Counted from the first letter of the stretch, positions 7,919-17,172 are shown. The stretch: DNA of 64,000 bases from Arthrobacter globiformis (GCF_030817195.1 NZ_JAUSYZ010000001.1:1364001-1428000), one strand, 5' to 3'. A program made the numbers and translations. The notes: generated by a model not told the origin, from the letters alone.

Positions 7919-8129
7919 GAGAATTCCCTCCGTTCGTGCTGCCTTCCCTGGTATGTCCCCTAGGTACATTCTGGACCTTTCCTGCCCGGAAGGAACGCCC
8001 GGGTGCCCGTCGAATGTGAATCGCAGCAGTAGATGGCGGCAGCACAAAAAGCCGCCACCTAACGCCAAACTCCACACGACATCTTTGGAAGGCGTGCCGG
8101 ATGTAAAACGGTCGTTATTGACCTGGAGG

Positions 8130-8170
8130 AAGAGGGAAGCCGGATGGAATGTTTACCCGGCTTCCCTCTT
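8130..8170. terminator. 14-bp perfect stem-loop, bidirectional terminator
   Basis: AAGAGGGAAGCCGG (8130-8143) pairs perfectly with 8157-8170 around a 13-nt loop, with T/A-rich edges. It lies 85 bp beyond the stop of the minus-strand permease gene. Confidence 0.7.
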
Positions 8171-8254
8171 TCTGGTCTAGATCCCGCGTTCTAGCCCTCC
8201 TGGCCCTCGGCTACCGCGGGGCCCCGCAATGCGTGGGGCAGCCGAGCAGCATGG

Positions 8255-9817
8255 TTACTGGGTGCCGCCCCTAGGTTCGTCCTCGAGGTCCTTCGGTGCC
8301 GTGAGATCCATCTCGAGCAGCGGCACCACTTTGGACTTGGTGATGAAGCGGTGAGCCAGCCATAGAACAATGAAGACTGGCAACCCGATGTAGGAGGAAA
8401 GCACCTCCATGGTCCGTCCGGCAAGCACAGCCTCGTAGTTCTGTCCCGCGATCACCAGTATCAGCAGGGCGAAAGCCAGCAGTGGGCCTATGGGGAACAG
8501 GGATGCTTTGTAAGGCAGGTCGCTGACTTTGTTTCCCTGGGCCAGGAAGCCGCGCCTGAAACGGTAGTGGGAGACCGCGATTCCCGCCCAGACGATGAAG
8601 CCGCATAGGCCGGACATGTTGAGCAGCCAGGAGTAGGCTGCACCCTGGCCGACGATCGCGGAGAGGAACCCGAAGAGTCCCACGGCCGCGGTCGCCAGCA
8701 ACGCCGCGATCGGCACACCACGCGCATTGGTTCGGCCGAAGATCTTCGGGGCCATGCCGTCGTGGGCCATGGCGTAAAGCATCCGGGTGGAGGCATATAG
8801 TCCGGAGTTGCCCGCGGACAGGATTGCGGTCAGGATCACGGCGTTCATCAAGGCCGCTGCGAAGGCGATTCCGGCGCGCGAGAAAACCAGGGCAAACGGC
8901 GATGCTGCAACATCGGACTCGCCGGAGGCCAGCAGGCTCGGATCGCTGAACGGGATCAGGCAGCCGATGATAAAGATGGCACCAATGTAGAAAAGCATGA
9001 TGCGCCAGAAGACAGTGCGGATGGCCTTCGGCACTTCGCGACGCGGGTTCTTGGCTTCGCCTGCGGCGACTCCCACGAGCTCGGTGCCCTGGAAGGAGAA
9101 CCCGGCAACCATGAAGACCGAGATGATCGAGACCCAACCCCCGTGGAAAACGTCATCGCGGTTTTCCCAGTTGCTCAGTCCCGGAGAGTCATCCCCGAGG
9201 ATGCCGAAAATCATCAGCACACCGGCGATCAGGAAGAGCACCACTGCGCTGACCTTGATCAGGGAGAGCCAGAACTCCGACTCACCAAAGGACTTCGCCG
9301 AGAGGGCATTGAGCCCGGTCAACACCAGCAGGAAGATCCCGGCCCACACCCATCCTGGGACCCCCGGGAACCAGAAGTCCATGATGATTCCGGCTGCGAC
9401 CAGCTCGGCGGCCACCGTGATGGCCCAGTTGAACCAATAGTTCCAGCCGATCGCGAAGCCAAAGGACGGGGAGACGAAACGGGTGGCAAAGGACTGGAAA
9501 GAACCGGCGACCGGAATTTTGGCCGACATCTCGCCCAGTGACTGCATCAACAGGAATACCATCAGCCCGACCAGCGCGTAGGCGGCCAACGCACCGCCGG
9601 GACCCGCTTGGGAAATGGTGCTGCCCGAGGCCACGAACAGCCCGGTACCGATCGCACCGCCGATAGCGATCATCTGCAGGTGGCGGTTGTTTAGCCCGCG
9701 CTTGAGGTCGTTGGTGGTTTCGCCGGAAGCGCGATCTGCCCGTATTGCAAGGGAGGACCCTTGTTGTGCTGTTTCTTCGGGTTTGATGTCTATGGAAGTT
9801 GCGCTTGGTGGTGTCAT
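8255..9817 (-). CDS. APC-superfamily amino acid permease (LysP/AroP-like, AAT family)
   Basis: A 520-aa, 12-segment transporter importing an amino acid with a proton. The family signature is in segment 1: LNNRHLQMIAIGGAIGTGLF, followed by SGSTISQAGPGGAL. Segment 6/7 contains FQGTELVGVAAGEAKNP, typical of AAT-family permeases (LysP, AroP, ProY). A 45-residue polar N-terminus precedes the first segment. The substrate cannot be fixed from sequence; lysine or aromatic amino acids are the closest guesses. The 3' side has a perfect terminator hairpin; the 5' side faces a 600-bp non-coding stretch shared with the DUF6421 operon. Confidence 0.88.
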   Translation of the reverse strand: MTPPSATSIDIKPEETAQQGSSLAIRADRASGETTNDLKRGLNNRHLQMIAIGGAIGTGLFVASGSTISQAGPGGALAAYALVGLMVFLLMQSLGEMSAKIPVAGSFQSFATRFVSPSFGFAIGWNYWFNWAITVAAELVAAGIIMDFWFPGVPGWVWAGIFLLVLTGLNALSAKSFGESEFWLSLIKVSAVVLFLIAGVLMIFGILGDDSPGLSNWENRDDVFHGGWVSIISVFMVAGFSFQGTELVGVAAGEAKNPRREVPKAIRTVFWRIMLFYIGAIFIIGCLIPFSDPSLLASGESDVAASPFALVFSRAGIAFAAALMNAVILTAILSAGNSGLYASTRMLYAMAHDGMAPKIFGRTNARGVPIAALLATAAVGLFGFLSAIVGQGAAYSWLLNMSGLCGFIVWAGIAVSHYRFRRGFLAQGNKVSDLPYKASLFPIGPLLAFALLILVIAGQNYEAVLAGRTMEVLSSYIGLPVFIVLWLAHRFITKSKVVPLLEMDLTAPKDLEDEPRGGTQ

Positions 9818-10429
9818 GCAACACCGCCAAGGGGTATCAATGCGAGCCGGGTCGGGTTCCCGGTGCCACCGGTGGCTCGACCGGTGCAGGCTTCTGCGAC
9901 TGCTGTGTCGAGCAGGTGGGCCATAGCCCGATCACTTATTTGCGTGTGGGAGCCAAGTCCCATGGTGCCTCCGAAAAGGTAGCTGCGGTGGATTTGAGCC
10001 TTCCGGAGCCCCCGGTCCGGGAAGGATGGTGATCAAGCTAACACACGTGAAGGAAGCGACCTTTGGCGTGGTGAATGTTGCACGTCCGAGGGGTCAAGTC
10101 CTTACGAATAGGCGTGGGTTACGCGATCTGAGCGTAAGATTTGCTGATGTAACGTCGCCCGGTGAATAAGCAGCTCTGACGATCTGCTATGGCAGACGGC
10201 CTGCGTTGGGCGAATGGTGCCAGGGGTAAAAATGAGCCGTCCCGATCCTGCGGATTATTCAATCGTGATGCGCCGCCCTAAAGGCATCCGACCTTAAGGT
10301 CAGGCGCAGGCATAGCAGGCGGGAGACGGGCTTTAGCGAAAGCATTTCTTATGCATGAGGCAAGAATGCTTCACGCATGCTTACGCACTGCTAGCTTCTT
10401 CAGGAATCCCCTCAACGGAAGGAATGAGC
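9818..10429. other. Long non-coding stretch between divergent permease and DUF6421 operon
   Basis: About 610 bp with no convincing ORF. It contains TTACGC (10119-10124) with GCGTAA (10132-10137), and AAGCATT (10340-10346) with AATGCTT (10365-10371), both inverted repeats that could be operators or leader hairpins. Its GC content is lower than that of the genes. I recognise no riboswitch class here. The length suggests a regulated promoter region or a long 5' leader for the DUF6421 operon. Confidence 0.45.
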
Positions 10430-11833
10430 ATGTCTGTAATCGCGAGCCCGGAAGTGACAACCACCCGGGCAGAAGACCTCAAGGAGTTCCCGGCATGGCA
10501 GGCCCTGAAGGCAGCCGTCATCGGGCTGCAGCAGGTTCAAGTGCAGGACGGTTCCGTCCCGGAACCCGCTGACCATGACCGGGCCCGCCAGAATGTCGGC
10601 ATCATTACTGATTCAATCAACGACCTGCGCCCCCACCTCCCCCACGACACGGACTACCTAGAACTGCTCGTGCAGGACTTCCAGCGGTGGGCGTCCGAGG
10701 GCTTCGTCGTACCGGATTTCCTCGACTCATTGGTGGCCTTCCACCCCGAGCAGTGGCGCATCGATGGGCTGCCGCACCTGGTTGTGTTCCCCATGTACAC
10801 GCAGAACGGCAGCACTAACCGCTACTTCGAGGCCGTCCTCATCGAGGTCATTTGGCCTTCCTTCGTCGCTGAACTGGAGGCGGCAAACTACTCCAACAAG
10901 CTGTTCGTCCCCATCAGCTTTGTCGATTTCACGCCCGGCTATGACACGAACTCCGCAGTTCTCTTCCCCGAGAGCGTGGCGGTCCGGAGTACCCCGTCCT
11001 TCACGTGGGGAGGCATTTTCGCGGACCGCGAAGCCGCCCGGTTCCGTCGCGTCCTAAAATCTGCTGCCGACATCACTTCCCTGGACCTGCCCGCTGACGC
11101 CGCGGAATTCATCGACGACCAGCACCTCACGGAGAAGACCTTCGTGATGTGGGATCTGATCCATGACCGGACCCACATGCGCGGTGACCTGCCCTTTGAC
11201 CCGTTCATGATCAAGCAACGGATGCCGTATTTCCTGTACTCCCTGGAGGAGCTCCGCTGTGACCTGACCGCCTTCCGTGAATCAGTCCTCATCGAGCGGG
11301 ACGAAACGGCTTCTGAGGACGCCCGCAAGCACGCCAAGCTGGTCCAGTACGCCGTGATCTTCGACCGCATTTTCCGCTTCGCGATTACCGGGAACCGGGT
11401 CCGTAACTACGACGCCGTGGGCGGCCAATTGCTGTTCGCCTGGATGCACCAGCACCGGGTCCTGCACTGGACCGATGGAAAGTTGAGCATCGACTGGAAG
11501 GACGTCGCCGGCGTGGTCGTTGAGCTGGGTCTCCGCATTGAGGAACTCTACTGGCGTTCAATCGACCGGCCGAAGACCGCACACTGGCTGGCTGCCTACG
11601 AGCTCGTCTCGGAAACCCTCACCCCGCACCCGGCCTCCGTCTGGGCCAAGGGACCGGAGGCCCTTCCGCTCGACGGCCCTCCCCGGGGTCTGACGGACCA
11701 GATCCTTGATGACGAATTCCCTCTGTCGATGTTCTACGAGGCACTGGAGAAGAAGATGTCCCCGGTCATTGAATCAACTGCCGGGATCACCGGTAAGAGC
11801 CCTGTGAAGACTGAGGGCGAGGCGGGCGCATGA
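10430..11833 (+). CDS. DUF6421 family protein
   Basis: A 467-aa soluble protein of unknown function, recognised as DUF6421 of actinobacteria. It has no signal peptide or membrane segment. Conserved-looking stretches are HDRTHMRGDLPFDPFMIKQR (about 245-265), LEELRCDLTAF, and GGQLLFAWMHQHRVLHW; the His-rich HDRTHMRGD and the ELRCDL motif suggest a metal or hydrolase-type centre, but that is inference. Start ATG 10430 has GGAAGGA 6 nt upstream; another ATG at 10424 is too close to it. Its last four bases overlap the start of the SDR gene, so the three genes to 13700 form one coupled operon. Confidence 0.83.
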   Translation: MSVIASPEVTTTRAEDLKEFPAWQALKAAVIGLQQVQVQDGSVPEPADHDRARQNVGIITDSINDLRPHLPHDTDYLELLVQDFQRWASEGFVVPDFLDSLVAFHPEQWRIDGLPHLVVFPMYTQNGSTNRYFEAVLIEVIWPSFVAELEAANYSNKLFVPISFVDFTPGYDTNSAVLFPESVAVRSTPSFTWGGIFADREAARFRRVLKSAADITSLDLPADAAEFIDDQHLTEKTFVMWDLIHDRTHMRGDLPFDPFMIKQRMPYFLYSLEELRCDLTAFRESVLIERDETASEDARKHAKLVQYAVIFDRIFRFAITGNRVRNYDAVGGQLLFAWMHQHRVLHWTDGKLSIDWKDVAGVVVELGLRIEELYWRSIDRPKTAHWLAAYELVSETLTPHPASVWAKGPEALPLDGPPRGLTDQILDDEFPLSMFYEALEKKMSPVIESTAGITGKSPVKTEGEAGA

Positions 11834-12588
11834 GCCAGGATCTCTCGGGGCGTACGGTCGTCGTCGCTGGTTCGACAAGCGCTGCCGGCGTCGCGGTAGT
11901 CCGCACCCTCTCGCAAGCAGGGGCACGCGTGGCCGCTGTGGACATTCTTGAGGACCGAGTGCAGGAGCTCTCGTCAGCGTACGACCACGTCACGGGCTAT
12001 GTCTGCAACCTCGCGGACCTGCAAGCCGTGGAGGACTTGGCGGCGTCTGTCCGGAAAGATCTGGGTCCCGTGGACGGCCTTATCCATCTTGTAGGAGGGT
12101 GGCGAGGCGGTACCGGCATTGAAGGCCAGACGGACGAAGACTGGGACTTCCTGCACATGAGCGTCCTCACCACCCTGAGGAACACCAGCCGCGCATTTCA
12201 CCATGACTTGGCTACCTCCCCTGTGGGTCGACTGGCCATCGTTTCCGCACAGTCCGCTTCCTCGCCGACAGCGGACGGCGCCGCATATGCCGCCGTCAAG
12301 TCCGCCGCCGAGGCATGGACCCTGGCCGTGGCCGACGGATTCCGGCACCTGCAGGGAGGAAACGAAGGCCCCCTCTCCGCTCAGCACTCAGCCGCCCTGG
12401 TCTTCGTCGTCAAGGCTCTGGTCGATGACCGGATGCGTGCAGCCCAGCCGGAACGGAAATTTCCGGGCTTCACCGATGTCAGTGTCCTTGCCGACGCTGT
12501 ACAGCGGATCTTCTACCTGGACGCAGAACAGATCAACGGGCAGCGCTTGCCCCTCACGGCCGGCCACCCCGTGGGCGCACCGGCATGA
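11830..12588 (+). CDS. Short-chain dehydrogenase/reductase (SDR family)
   Basis: A 252-aa NAD(P)-dependent oxidoreductase. The cofactor loop is VAGSTSAAGVAVV near the N-terminus, a variant of the usual TGxxxGxG. The catalytic Ser lies in VSAQSASSP and the Y-x3-K pair in YAAVKSAAEAW. The position of HLVGGWRGG corresponds to the NNAG motif, which is replaced. It overlaps DUF6421 and the following aldolase-like gene by 4 bp each (ATGA). The substrate is probably set by the operon product and is unknown. Confidence 0.85.
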   Translation: MSQDLSGRTVVVAGSTSAAGVAVVRTLSQAGARVAAVDILEDRVQELSSAYDHVTGYVCNLADLQAVEDLAASVRKDLGPVDGLIHLVGGWRGGTGIEGQTDEDWDFLHMSVLTTLRNTSRAFHHDLATSPVGRLAIVSAQSASSPTADGAAYAAVKSAAEAWTLAVADGFRHLQGGNEGPLSAQHSAALVFVVKALVDDRMRAAQPERKFPGFTDVSVLADAVQRIFYLDAEQINGQRLPLTAGHPVGAPA

Positions 12589-13700
12589 GCGTCAGCGTTG
12601 ATACCAAAGCAGGCGTCCCGCAGGTACTGGCGGGGCGCCTGCACGACCCGGCATACCGGGGCTTCGCCTCGGATAACTACGCCGGGGCTCACCCCGAAAT
12701 CATCGAAGCAGTTCAGGCAGCCAACGAAGGGCACGTCACCGCATACGGCGAAGATGTCTACTCAGCAGCGCTTCAACAGGTCATCCAGTCCCACTTCGGG
12801 ACGACTGCTACCGCATATCCCGTCTTCAATGGAACAGGGGCCAACGTCCTTGCCCTGCAAGCCCTGCTCCCGCGCTGGGGCGCTGTCATCTGCGCAGCAA
12901 CAGCGCATATCAATACCGACGAAAACGGCGCCCCGGAACGGATTGGCGGGATAAAGCTCCTCCCGATCCCAACCCCGGATGGCAAACTCACCCCGGAATT
13001 GATCGACGCCGAAGCCTGGGGGTGGGGAGACGAGCACCGGGCGCAACCGCTGGTCGTATCGATCACCCAGCCCACGGAACTCGGCACCTGCTACACGCCG
13101 GAAGAAATCCAACGGATCGCTGAACACGTCCATGCGAAGGGAATGAAACTGCACCTGGACGGAGCAAGGCTGGCCAACGCTGCAGCACATCTCGGGCTTC
13201 CTTTTCAGGCATTCACCACCGACGTCGGTGTCGACGTCCTGTCTTTTGGCGGCACCAAAAACGGGCTGCTGTTCGGCGAAGCCGTTATCTGGCTCAACCC
13301 ACAGTCTGACCCAGGCATGAGCTACCTGCGCAAGATGAACATGCAGCTTGCCTCAAAGATGCGTTTCGTCTCTGCGCAACTGGTCGCCCTGCTCACGGAT
13401 GGGTTGTGGCTGCGGTCAGCCAGTCACGCCAACGAGATGGCTCAACGTCTCAGCGAAGGAATCGCGGCCATTGACGGCGTCTCGCTGACGCAAGCAACAC
13501 AGTCCAATGGCGTCTTTGCAGTCCTCCCACCCGGGGCAGCCGCGAAAGTCCGGGAATCCTTCCGCTTCTATGACTGGGATCAAGCACGCGGGGAAGTACG
13601 GTGGATGTGCTCCTGGGACACCACCGAAACCGACGTCCAATCTCTCGTGGCTGCAGTTGAAGCTGCCGTAGGCTCCCCAGCTTCACAACGAAACGTCTAA
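12585..13700 (+). CDS. PLP-dependent threonine aldolase / beta-eliminating lyase family enzyme
   Basis: A 371-aa fold-type I PLP enzyme of the L-threonine aldolase (LtaE) family. N-terminal FASDNYAGAHPEI and GHVTAYGEDVYS match the DN.(S/T) and GxYG.D motifs; LHLDGARLANAAAHL holds the Asp and Arg that bind PLP; SFGGTKNGLLFGEAV holds the Schiff-base Lys. The family usually converts threonine or allo-threonine to glycine and acetaldehyde, but members with other beta-hydroxy amino acids exist. It is about 30 residues longer than LtaE at the N-terminal side. Coupled to the SDR gene by an ATGA overlap. Confidence 0.86.
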   Translation: MSVSVDTKAGVPQVLAGRLHDPAYRGFASDNYAGAHPEIIEAVQAANEGHVTAYGEDVYSAALQQVIQSHFGTTATAYPVFNGTGANVLALQALLPRWGAVICAATAHINTDENGAPERIGGIKLLPIPTPDGKLTPELIDAEAWGWGDEHRAQPLVVSITQPTELGTCYTPEEIQRIAEHVHAKGMKLHLDGARLANAAAHLGLPFQAFTTDVGVDVLSFGGTKNGLLFGEAVIWLNPQSDPGMSYLRKMNMQLASKMRFVSAQLVALLTDGLWLRSASHANEMAQRLSEGIAAIDGVSLTQATQSNGVFAVLPPGAAAKVRESFRFYDWDQARGEVRWMCSWDTTETDVQSLVAAVEAAVGSPASQRNV

Positions 13701-13830
13701 CCAAAAGAGCTTATTTACCGCCGCAATTCACAACCGTCGGATTCGGGGAATGCATTTGGCCGTTGAAGCGGCATTCGGGCGGGAGGACAATGCAACTGCC
13801 ATACACAGCCACAAGCACTAGGAGCACGAG

Positions 13831-14247
13831 ATGGCTGGCGGACAAGGACTGATTAAGCGCTTTTACGACGAGGTACTGACGGGCGGCAATCTGTCGCTTA
13901 TCGACGAGATGGTGACGGACGACGTCGTCGATCACGAGGAGGGCTTCCCCGGCCAGCCCCCGGGCAAGGAGGGTGTGAAGTTCTATGTGAACGCCATCAG
14001 GACCGCGTTTCCGGACCTCGCGGTGAAGACATCCGAGCCGGCGCTCGCCGACGGGAACCTAGAGGCCGTCCACACCGTCCTCACGGGGACGCACCAGGGT
14101 GACTTCGCCGGGGTCCCGGCCACCGGCAACTCGGTGGAATTCTCGGGCATCGACATCATCCGCGTGCAGGACGGCAAGGTGGCCGAACACTGGGGATCGA
14201 CCGACATGCTGAACCTGATGCAGCAGATCGGGGCAGTGCCAAAGTAG
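13831..14247 (+). CDS. SnoaL-like ester cyclase-family protein
   Basis: A 138-aa alpha+beta barrel protein of the NTF2/SnoaL superfamily (residues about 5-130): LIKRFYDEVLTGGNLSLIDE, then DHEEGFPGQPPGKEGV and a closing strand GKVAEHWGSTDML. In this family the fold binds small hydrophobic ligands; polyketide cyclases are the known case, but chromosomal stand-alone copies like this are uncharacterised. GGAG lies 8 nt before the ATG. Monocistronic, with a terminator hairpin 35 bp after the stop. Confidence 0.82.
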   Translation: MAGGQGLIKRFYDEVLTGGNLSLIDEMVTDDVVDHEEGFPGQPPGKEGVKFYVNAIRTAFPDLAVKTSEPALADGNLEAVHTVLTGTHQGDFAGVPATGNSVEFSGIDIIRVQDGKVAEHWGSTDMLNLMQQIGAVPK

Positions 14248-14281
14248 GGCAGGGAAAGCGACTCCAACAGAGAGCAAAAGT

Positions 14282-14311
14282 ACGACGACGGCGGCCGGGG
14301 ACCGTCGTCGT
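14282..14311 (+). terminator. Stem-loop terminator of the SnoaL-like gene
   Basis: ACGACGACGG (14282-14291) pairs perfectly with CCGTCGTCGT (14302-14311) around a 10-nt loop; a partial T-rich tract (TCTTT) follows about 8 bases later. Confidence 0.65.
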
Positions 14312-14660
14312 CGTGCGTCTTTCCGGCGCGTCTTCCGGGACGCGCCGTGGCGTCCCCGCACGCCCTCCGGAAGCCCTGTATTATCCCTTCTGGGGGCGGT
14401 GACGCCAAAGCGTCAAACTGGGGGACAGCAGCAGATGTGCAAGCCGTAAAGCCTTAAGCAAACGGGCTTTTTGAAGCCATGTGCCCGCTGTCAGACGACG
14501 TGTCATTCACCACAGGATTCCGTTCACGCGGCGTTCCTTCCGCAGGTGGATTTCCCGCTCGACCACCCTTGCGCACCACCCCCTTTCCGCACTGCCCACC
14601 CTCTTTCCTCACTCCGCCACCTCGGCGACCCCTGCCGTCGCCTGCCCTGAAAGGACCGCA

Positions 14661-15743
14661 ATGAGCCACCCCGGCCCAACCCCGCCACCGCCGCCCTCCG
14701 ACTACACCACCTACGGCGCGCCGCAGTATGCGAACGGGCAGTTGTTGGACGGGCAGAACGCTGGGCAGGCGTATCCGGGGCAGTACGGGGCCTTCTCGGG
14801 ACAGTACGGGGCGGAACCGCAGAAGTCCTTCCTGGTCACCTGGCTGTTCTCGCTGCTCCTGGGCAGCCTGGGCGTGGACCGCTTCTACCTGGGCAAGATC
14901 GGCACGGGCATCGCCAAGCTGCTGACGCTGGGCGGCCTGGGCATCTGGTCGCTCGTGGACCTGATCGTCACACTGGCGGGGAAGCAGACGGACAAGAGCC
15001 GGCGGCCGCTGGCAGGATATGCGCAGCACAAGAAGGTGGCCGTTGTGGTCACGGTTGTCCTCTTGGTGGTCAACCTGGTGATCGGCGTGTTCAGCGGGAT
15101 TGCTGCTGCCACTATTGTCCGGCAGGCCGCCACCCCGCCGATCATCTCGGCCGCACCTGTCACGCAGGAGAGCGCCGCCAGTTCCTCCGCGCAGCCGACA
15201 ACCACTGAGGAAGCAGCTGCCGGGGAAGACCGGCCGCACCTTGAGGCCCAGACGCTGACGGGTACCGGCGACGACGTCAAGACGGTTGACCTCAAGGGGC
15301 TCCCGGCCGTGGTGACCTTCACCTGCAAAGCCTGCAGCGGCAACACCGTCTTGGAAACCAACGGCGCCGAGATACTGCTGGTCAACACCACCGGCGCCTA
15401 CGCCGGTTCGCACCTCGTGGACACCAGCGCGGGTGCGCCCACCACCGAGTTCAACGTCAGCGCCGATTCCGCCTGGACGTTGAAAATCGAGGACATCGAC
15501 AGCGTTCCCTCCTCCACGGGCAAGGTCAGCGGCACCGGCGACAAGGTCCTGTACTGGGACGTGGCCAGCGACAAGGCAACCATCACCAACAAGGGCGAAA
15601 GCAACTTCGTGGTGCAGGGCTTCGGCAGCGAGGTTCCCGAGCTCGCCGTCAACAAGATCGGCGACTACAGCGGCACCGTGAAGCTCACCCCCGGCTTCGT
15701 CCAGGTCAACTCCGACGGCGACTGGACTATCACGGCGAAGTAG
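14661..15743 (+). CDS. TM2-domain membrane protein with secreted beta-rich C-terminal domain
   Basis: 360 aa. Residues 1-55 are Pro/Gln/Tyr-rich (MSHPGPTPPPPPSDY...). Residues about 55-115 are a TM2 domain: two membrane segments around GVDRFYLGKIGTGIAKLLTLGG. A third segment (about 125-150, VAVVVTVVLLVVNLVIGVFSG) leads into a Thr/Ser-rich linker and an outside domain of about 170 residues (VTFTCKACSGNTVL...), probably a beta-sandwich. TM2 proteins are of unknown function; the N-terminal Pro-rich arm is common in actinobacteria. Start fixed by AAGGA at 14651. A second TM2 protein lies at 16532. Confidence 0.85.
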   Translation: MSHPGPTPPPPPSDYTTYGAPQYANGQLLDGQNAGQAYPGQYGAFSGQYGAEPQKSFLVTWLFSLLLGSLGVDRFYLGKIGTGIAKLLTLGGLGIWSLVDLIVTLAGKQTDKSRRPLAGYAQHKKVAVVVTVVLLVVNLVIGVFSGIAAATIVRQAATPPIISAAPVTQESAASSSAQPTTTEEAAAGEDRPHLEAQTLTGTGDDVKTVDLKGLPAVVTFTCKACSGNTVLETNGAEILLVNTTGAYAGSHLVDTSAGAPTTEFNVSADSAWTLKIEDIDSVPSSTGKVSGTGDKVLYWDVASDKATITNKGESNFVVQGFGSEVPELAVNKIGDYSGTVKLTPGFVQVNSDGDWTITAK

Positions 15744-15761
15744 CGTTCCTGCCTCCCACCG

Positions 15762-15808
15762 AAGGCCCCGCGGGACCCGGCAATATGCCCGGTACTGCGG
15801 GGCCTTTT
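15762..15808 (+). terminator. Rho-independent terminator of the TM2 gene
   Basis: AAGGCCCCGC (15762-15771) pairs with GCGGGGCCTT (15797-15806), followed directly by a T-run ending at 15808. The long loop contains a smaller CGG/CCG hairpin. Confidence 0.8.
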
Positions 15809-15921
15809 GCGTCCGCTGTTTGAGCCTGTCGAAACCGGAGCCGCCGCCCGCTACAAGGTGACATGAGCCCCCCGCCCGCTGGGATGCGCCCTCAAGGTCG
15901 GCCAGTACGACGATAGTGTGT

Positions 15922-16053
15922 TTAACCCGCGGCGTTGGTCAGCGCGTCGGCGAGATCCCCTAGCGACGTGACCGTGTAGTCCGGTGTGGTGAAGTACGGA
16001 GGGTAGGGCGCGCCCGGGCGGTTGATCCAAGCGGTCCCGAGCCCGGCCCAACA
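15922..16053 (-). pseudogene. C-terminal remnant of a HAD-family hydrolase
   Basis: On the minus strand the stretch ending in TAA at 15922 reads GLGTAWINRPGAPYPPYF, then TPDYTVTSLGDLADALTNAAG. This is the typical end of a haloacid-dehalogenase-type phosphatase: the GxxTAWI(N/R)RP strand, then a variable loop and the final SLxDLxxAL helix. Only about 43 codons remain, with no catalytic DxD motif, no start and a terminator-like hairpin immediately at its 5' edge (16054-16081). It is therefore a decayed fragment, not a gene. Confidence 0.65.
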
Positions 16054-16081
16054 GCGGGCCGCCCCCGAAGGGGCAGCCCGC
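16054..16081. terminator. GC-rich stem-loop next to the HAD remnant
   Basis: GCGGGC-C-GCCCC (16054-16065) pairs with GGGGC-A-GCCCGC (16070-16081), one internal mismatch, loop CGAA. It sits where the body of the HAD gene should continue, so it may mark the join of a deletion. Confidence 0.55.
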
Positions 16082-16136
16082 CGTGCTGCCTGGGTCCGCA
16101 GGCCCAGACATTGCTAGTGGCGCGATCCCGTCAGTT

Positions 16137-16263
16137 ACTTGGTCACGTGAACTACAACAGCCTTGCTGGTCGCCTGCGTAATGCCAGGGTTATCGATCGA
16201 GGTGACCGTCCAGTTGCTGAGCAGCAACACTGTCTTCCCGGTGTCCGAGTTGTCAAATTGAGA
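16137..16263 (-). pseudogene. Possible 3' remnant of a secreted protein gene
   Basis: The minus strand reads QFDNSDTGKTVLLLSNWTV, then TSIDNPGITQATSKAVVVHVTK and a stop at 16137. This has the alternating pattern of a beta-sandwich domain and coding-like composition. An in-frame TAA interrupts it at about 16263, and no start or full domain can be found upstream; the following 270 bp contain only scrambled frames. I read it as decayed coding DNA. The region 16100-16530 otherwise holds no convincing gene. Confidence 0.3.
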
Positions 16264-16531
16264 TTAAACTTCAACAAAAATGAGCGGCTGGGCCGGCGCT
16301 GGCACTCGGCCGTCTGCACAATTGGCATTGGGAGACGTACCCGCTTGGATCGCCGCCGTTGGCGTCGACGTCGCAAATGCCCGAATACTCAAAGAATGCG
16401 TGGAGTTTCCTCTTTGGTACGTCAGAATGATCACGGCACATGGATTTTTTGGGGGATGCCGTCTTTCGACGTTGAGCTGCTGCCCTGAAGCCTTGGGCTG
16501 CATCATCACATTATCGAAAGGCACTATCGCC

Positions 16532-17125
16532 ATGACCCAATCCAATAGTGAACAGCCGTGGGCGCCCTCTCAGGCCAACGCTCCGGAGACAGAGCAAACC
16601 CCAACCCCGGGGGCAAGCCAGCAGGCTTGGAATCCGTCTGCCGGCATCCCGGCGCCGGTGACGCCACCGGTTCCACTCAATCCGGCTCAGCCCCCGATGC
16701 CGGGGCAGCAGCAGAGCCTTCCGACCCCCGGCCAGTACCAGCAGCAGCCTCCGGCGACTGCTCAGTATCAGAACTACCCGCCCGCGCCGCCGCAGTACCA
16801 GGTGCCGGTGGCCCCGCAGCAGTTGCAGAGCCAGCAACCGCAAATGTCACAGCAACCTCCGATGCCGAATCCTGTCTATGCCTACCCTCAGCCGAAATCC
16901 AAGCTCGCCGCGGGGCTTCTGGGTATCTTCCTAGGCGGACTGGGTATCCACCGTTTTTATCTGGGATACACCACCATTGGCATCGTCCAGCTTCTCCTCA
17001 CGGTGTTCCTAGGCGTCTTCACGTTCGGGCTCGTCGGTCTGTGGGGCTTCGTTGAGGGGATCATGATCCTCGCTGGCGCTAACTACTTTCGGCAGGACGC
17101 AAAGGGTATGCCGCTCCGGGACTGA
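16532..17125 (+). CDS. TM2-domain protein with long Pro/Gln-rich N-terminal arm
   Basis: 197 aa. Residues 1-125 are low complexity, rich in Pro, Gln and Ala (QQSLPTPGQYQQQPP). Residues about 128-190 are a TM2 domain: KLAAGLLGIFLGGLGIHRFY, then a second membrane segment (TIGIVQLLLTVFLGVFTFG). Unlike the TM2 protein at 14661 it has no outside domain after the membrane part. GAAAGG lies 11 nt before the chosen ATG. It is followed after 47 bp by the PH-like gene, probably in the same transcript. Confidence 0.83.
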   Translation: MTQSNSEQPWAPSQANAPETEQTPTPGASQQAWNPSAGIPAPVTPPVPLNPAQPPMPGQQQSLPTPGQYQQQPPATAQYQNYPPAPPQYQVPVAPQQLQSQQPQMSQQPPMPNPVYAYPQPKSKLAAGLLGIFLGGLGIHRFYLGYTTIGIVQLLLTVFLGVFTFGLVGLWGFVEGIMILAGANYFRQDAKGMPLRD

Positions 17126-17172
17126 CCGGCGCGCCGACGACCGACCACCATTCGAGTATCAGGGGGAACACA

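Noticed and set aside
10030..10429. Glycine or SAM riboswitch before the DUF6421/threonine-aldolase operon
   Set aside because: The conserved core sequences of these classes are not visible; only short inverted repeats are present.
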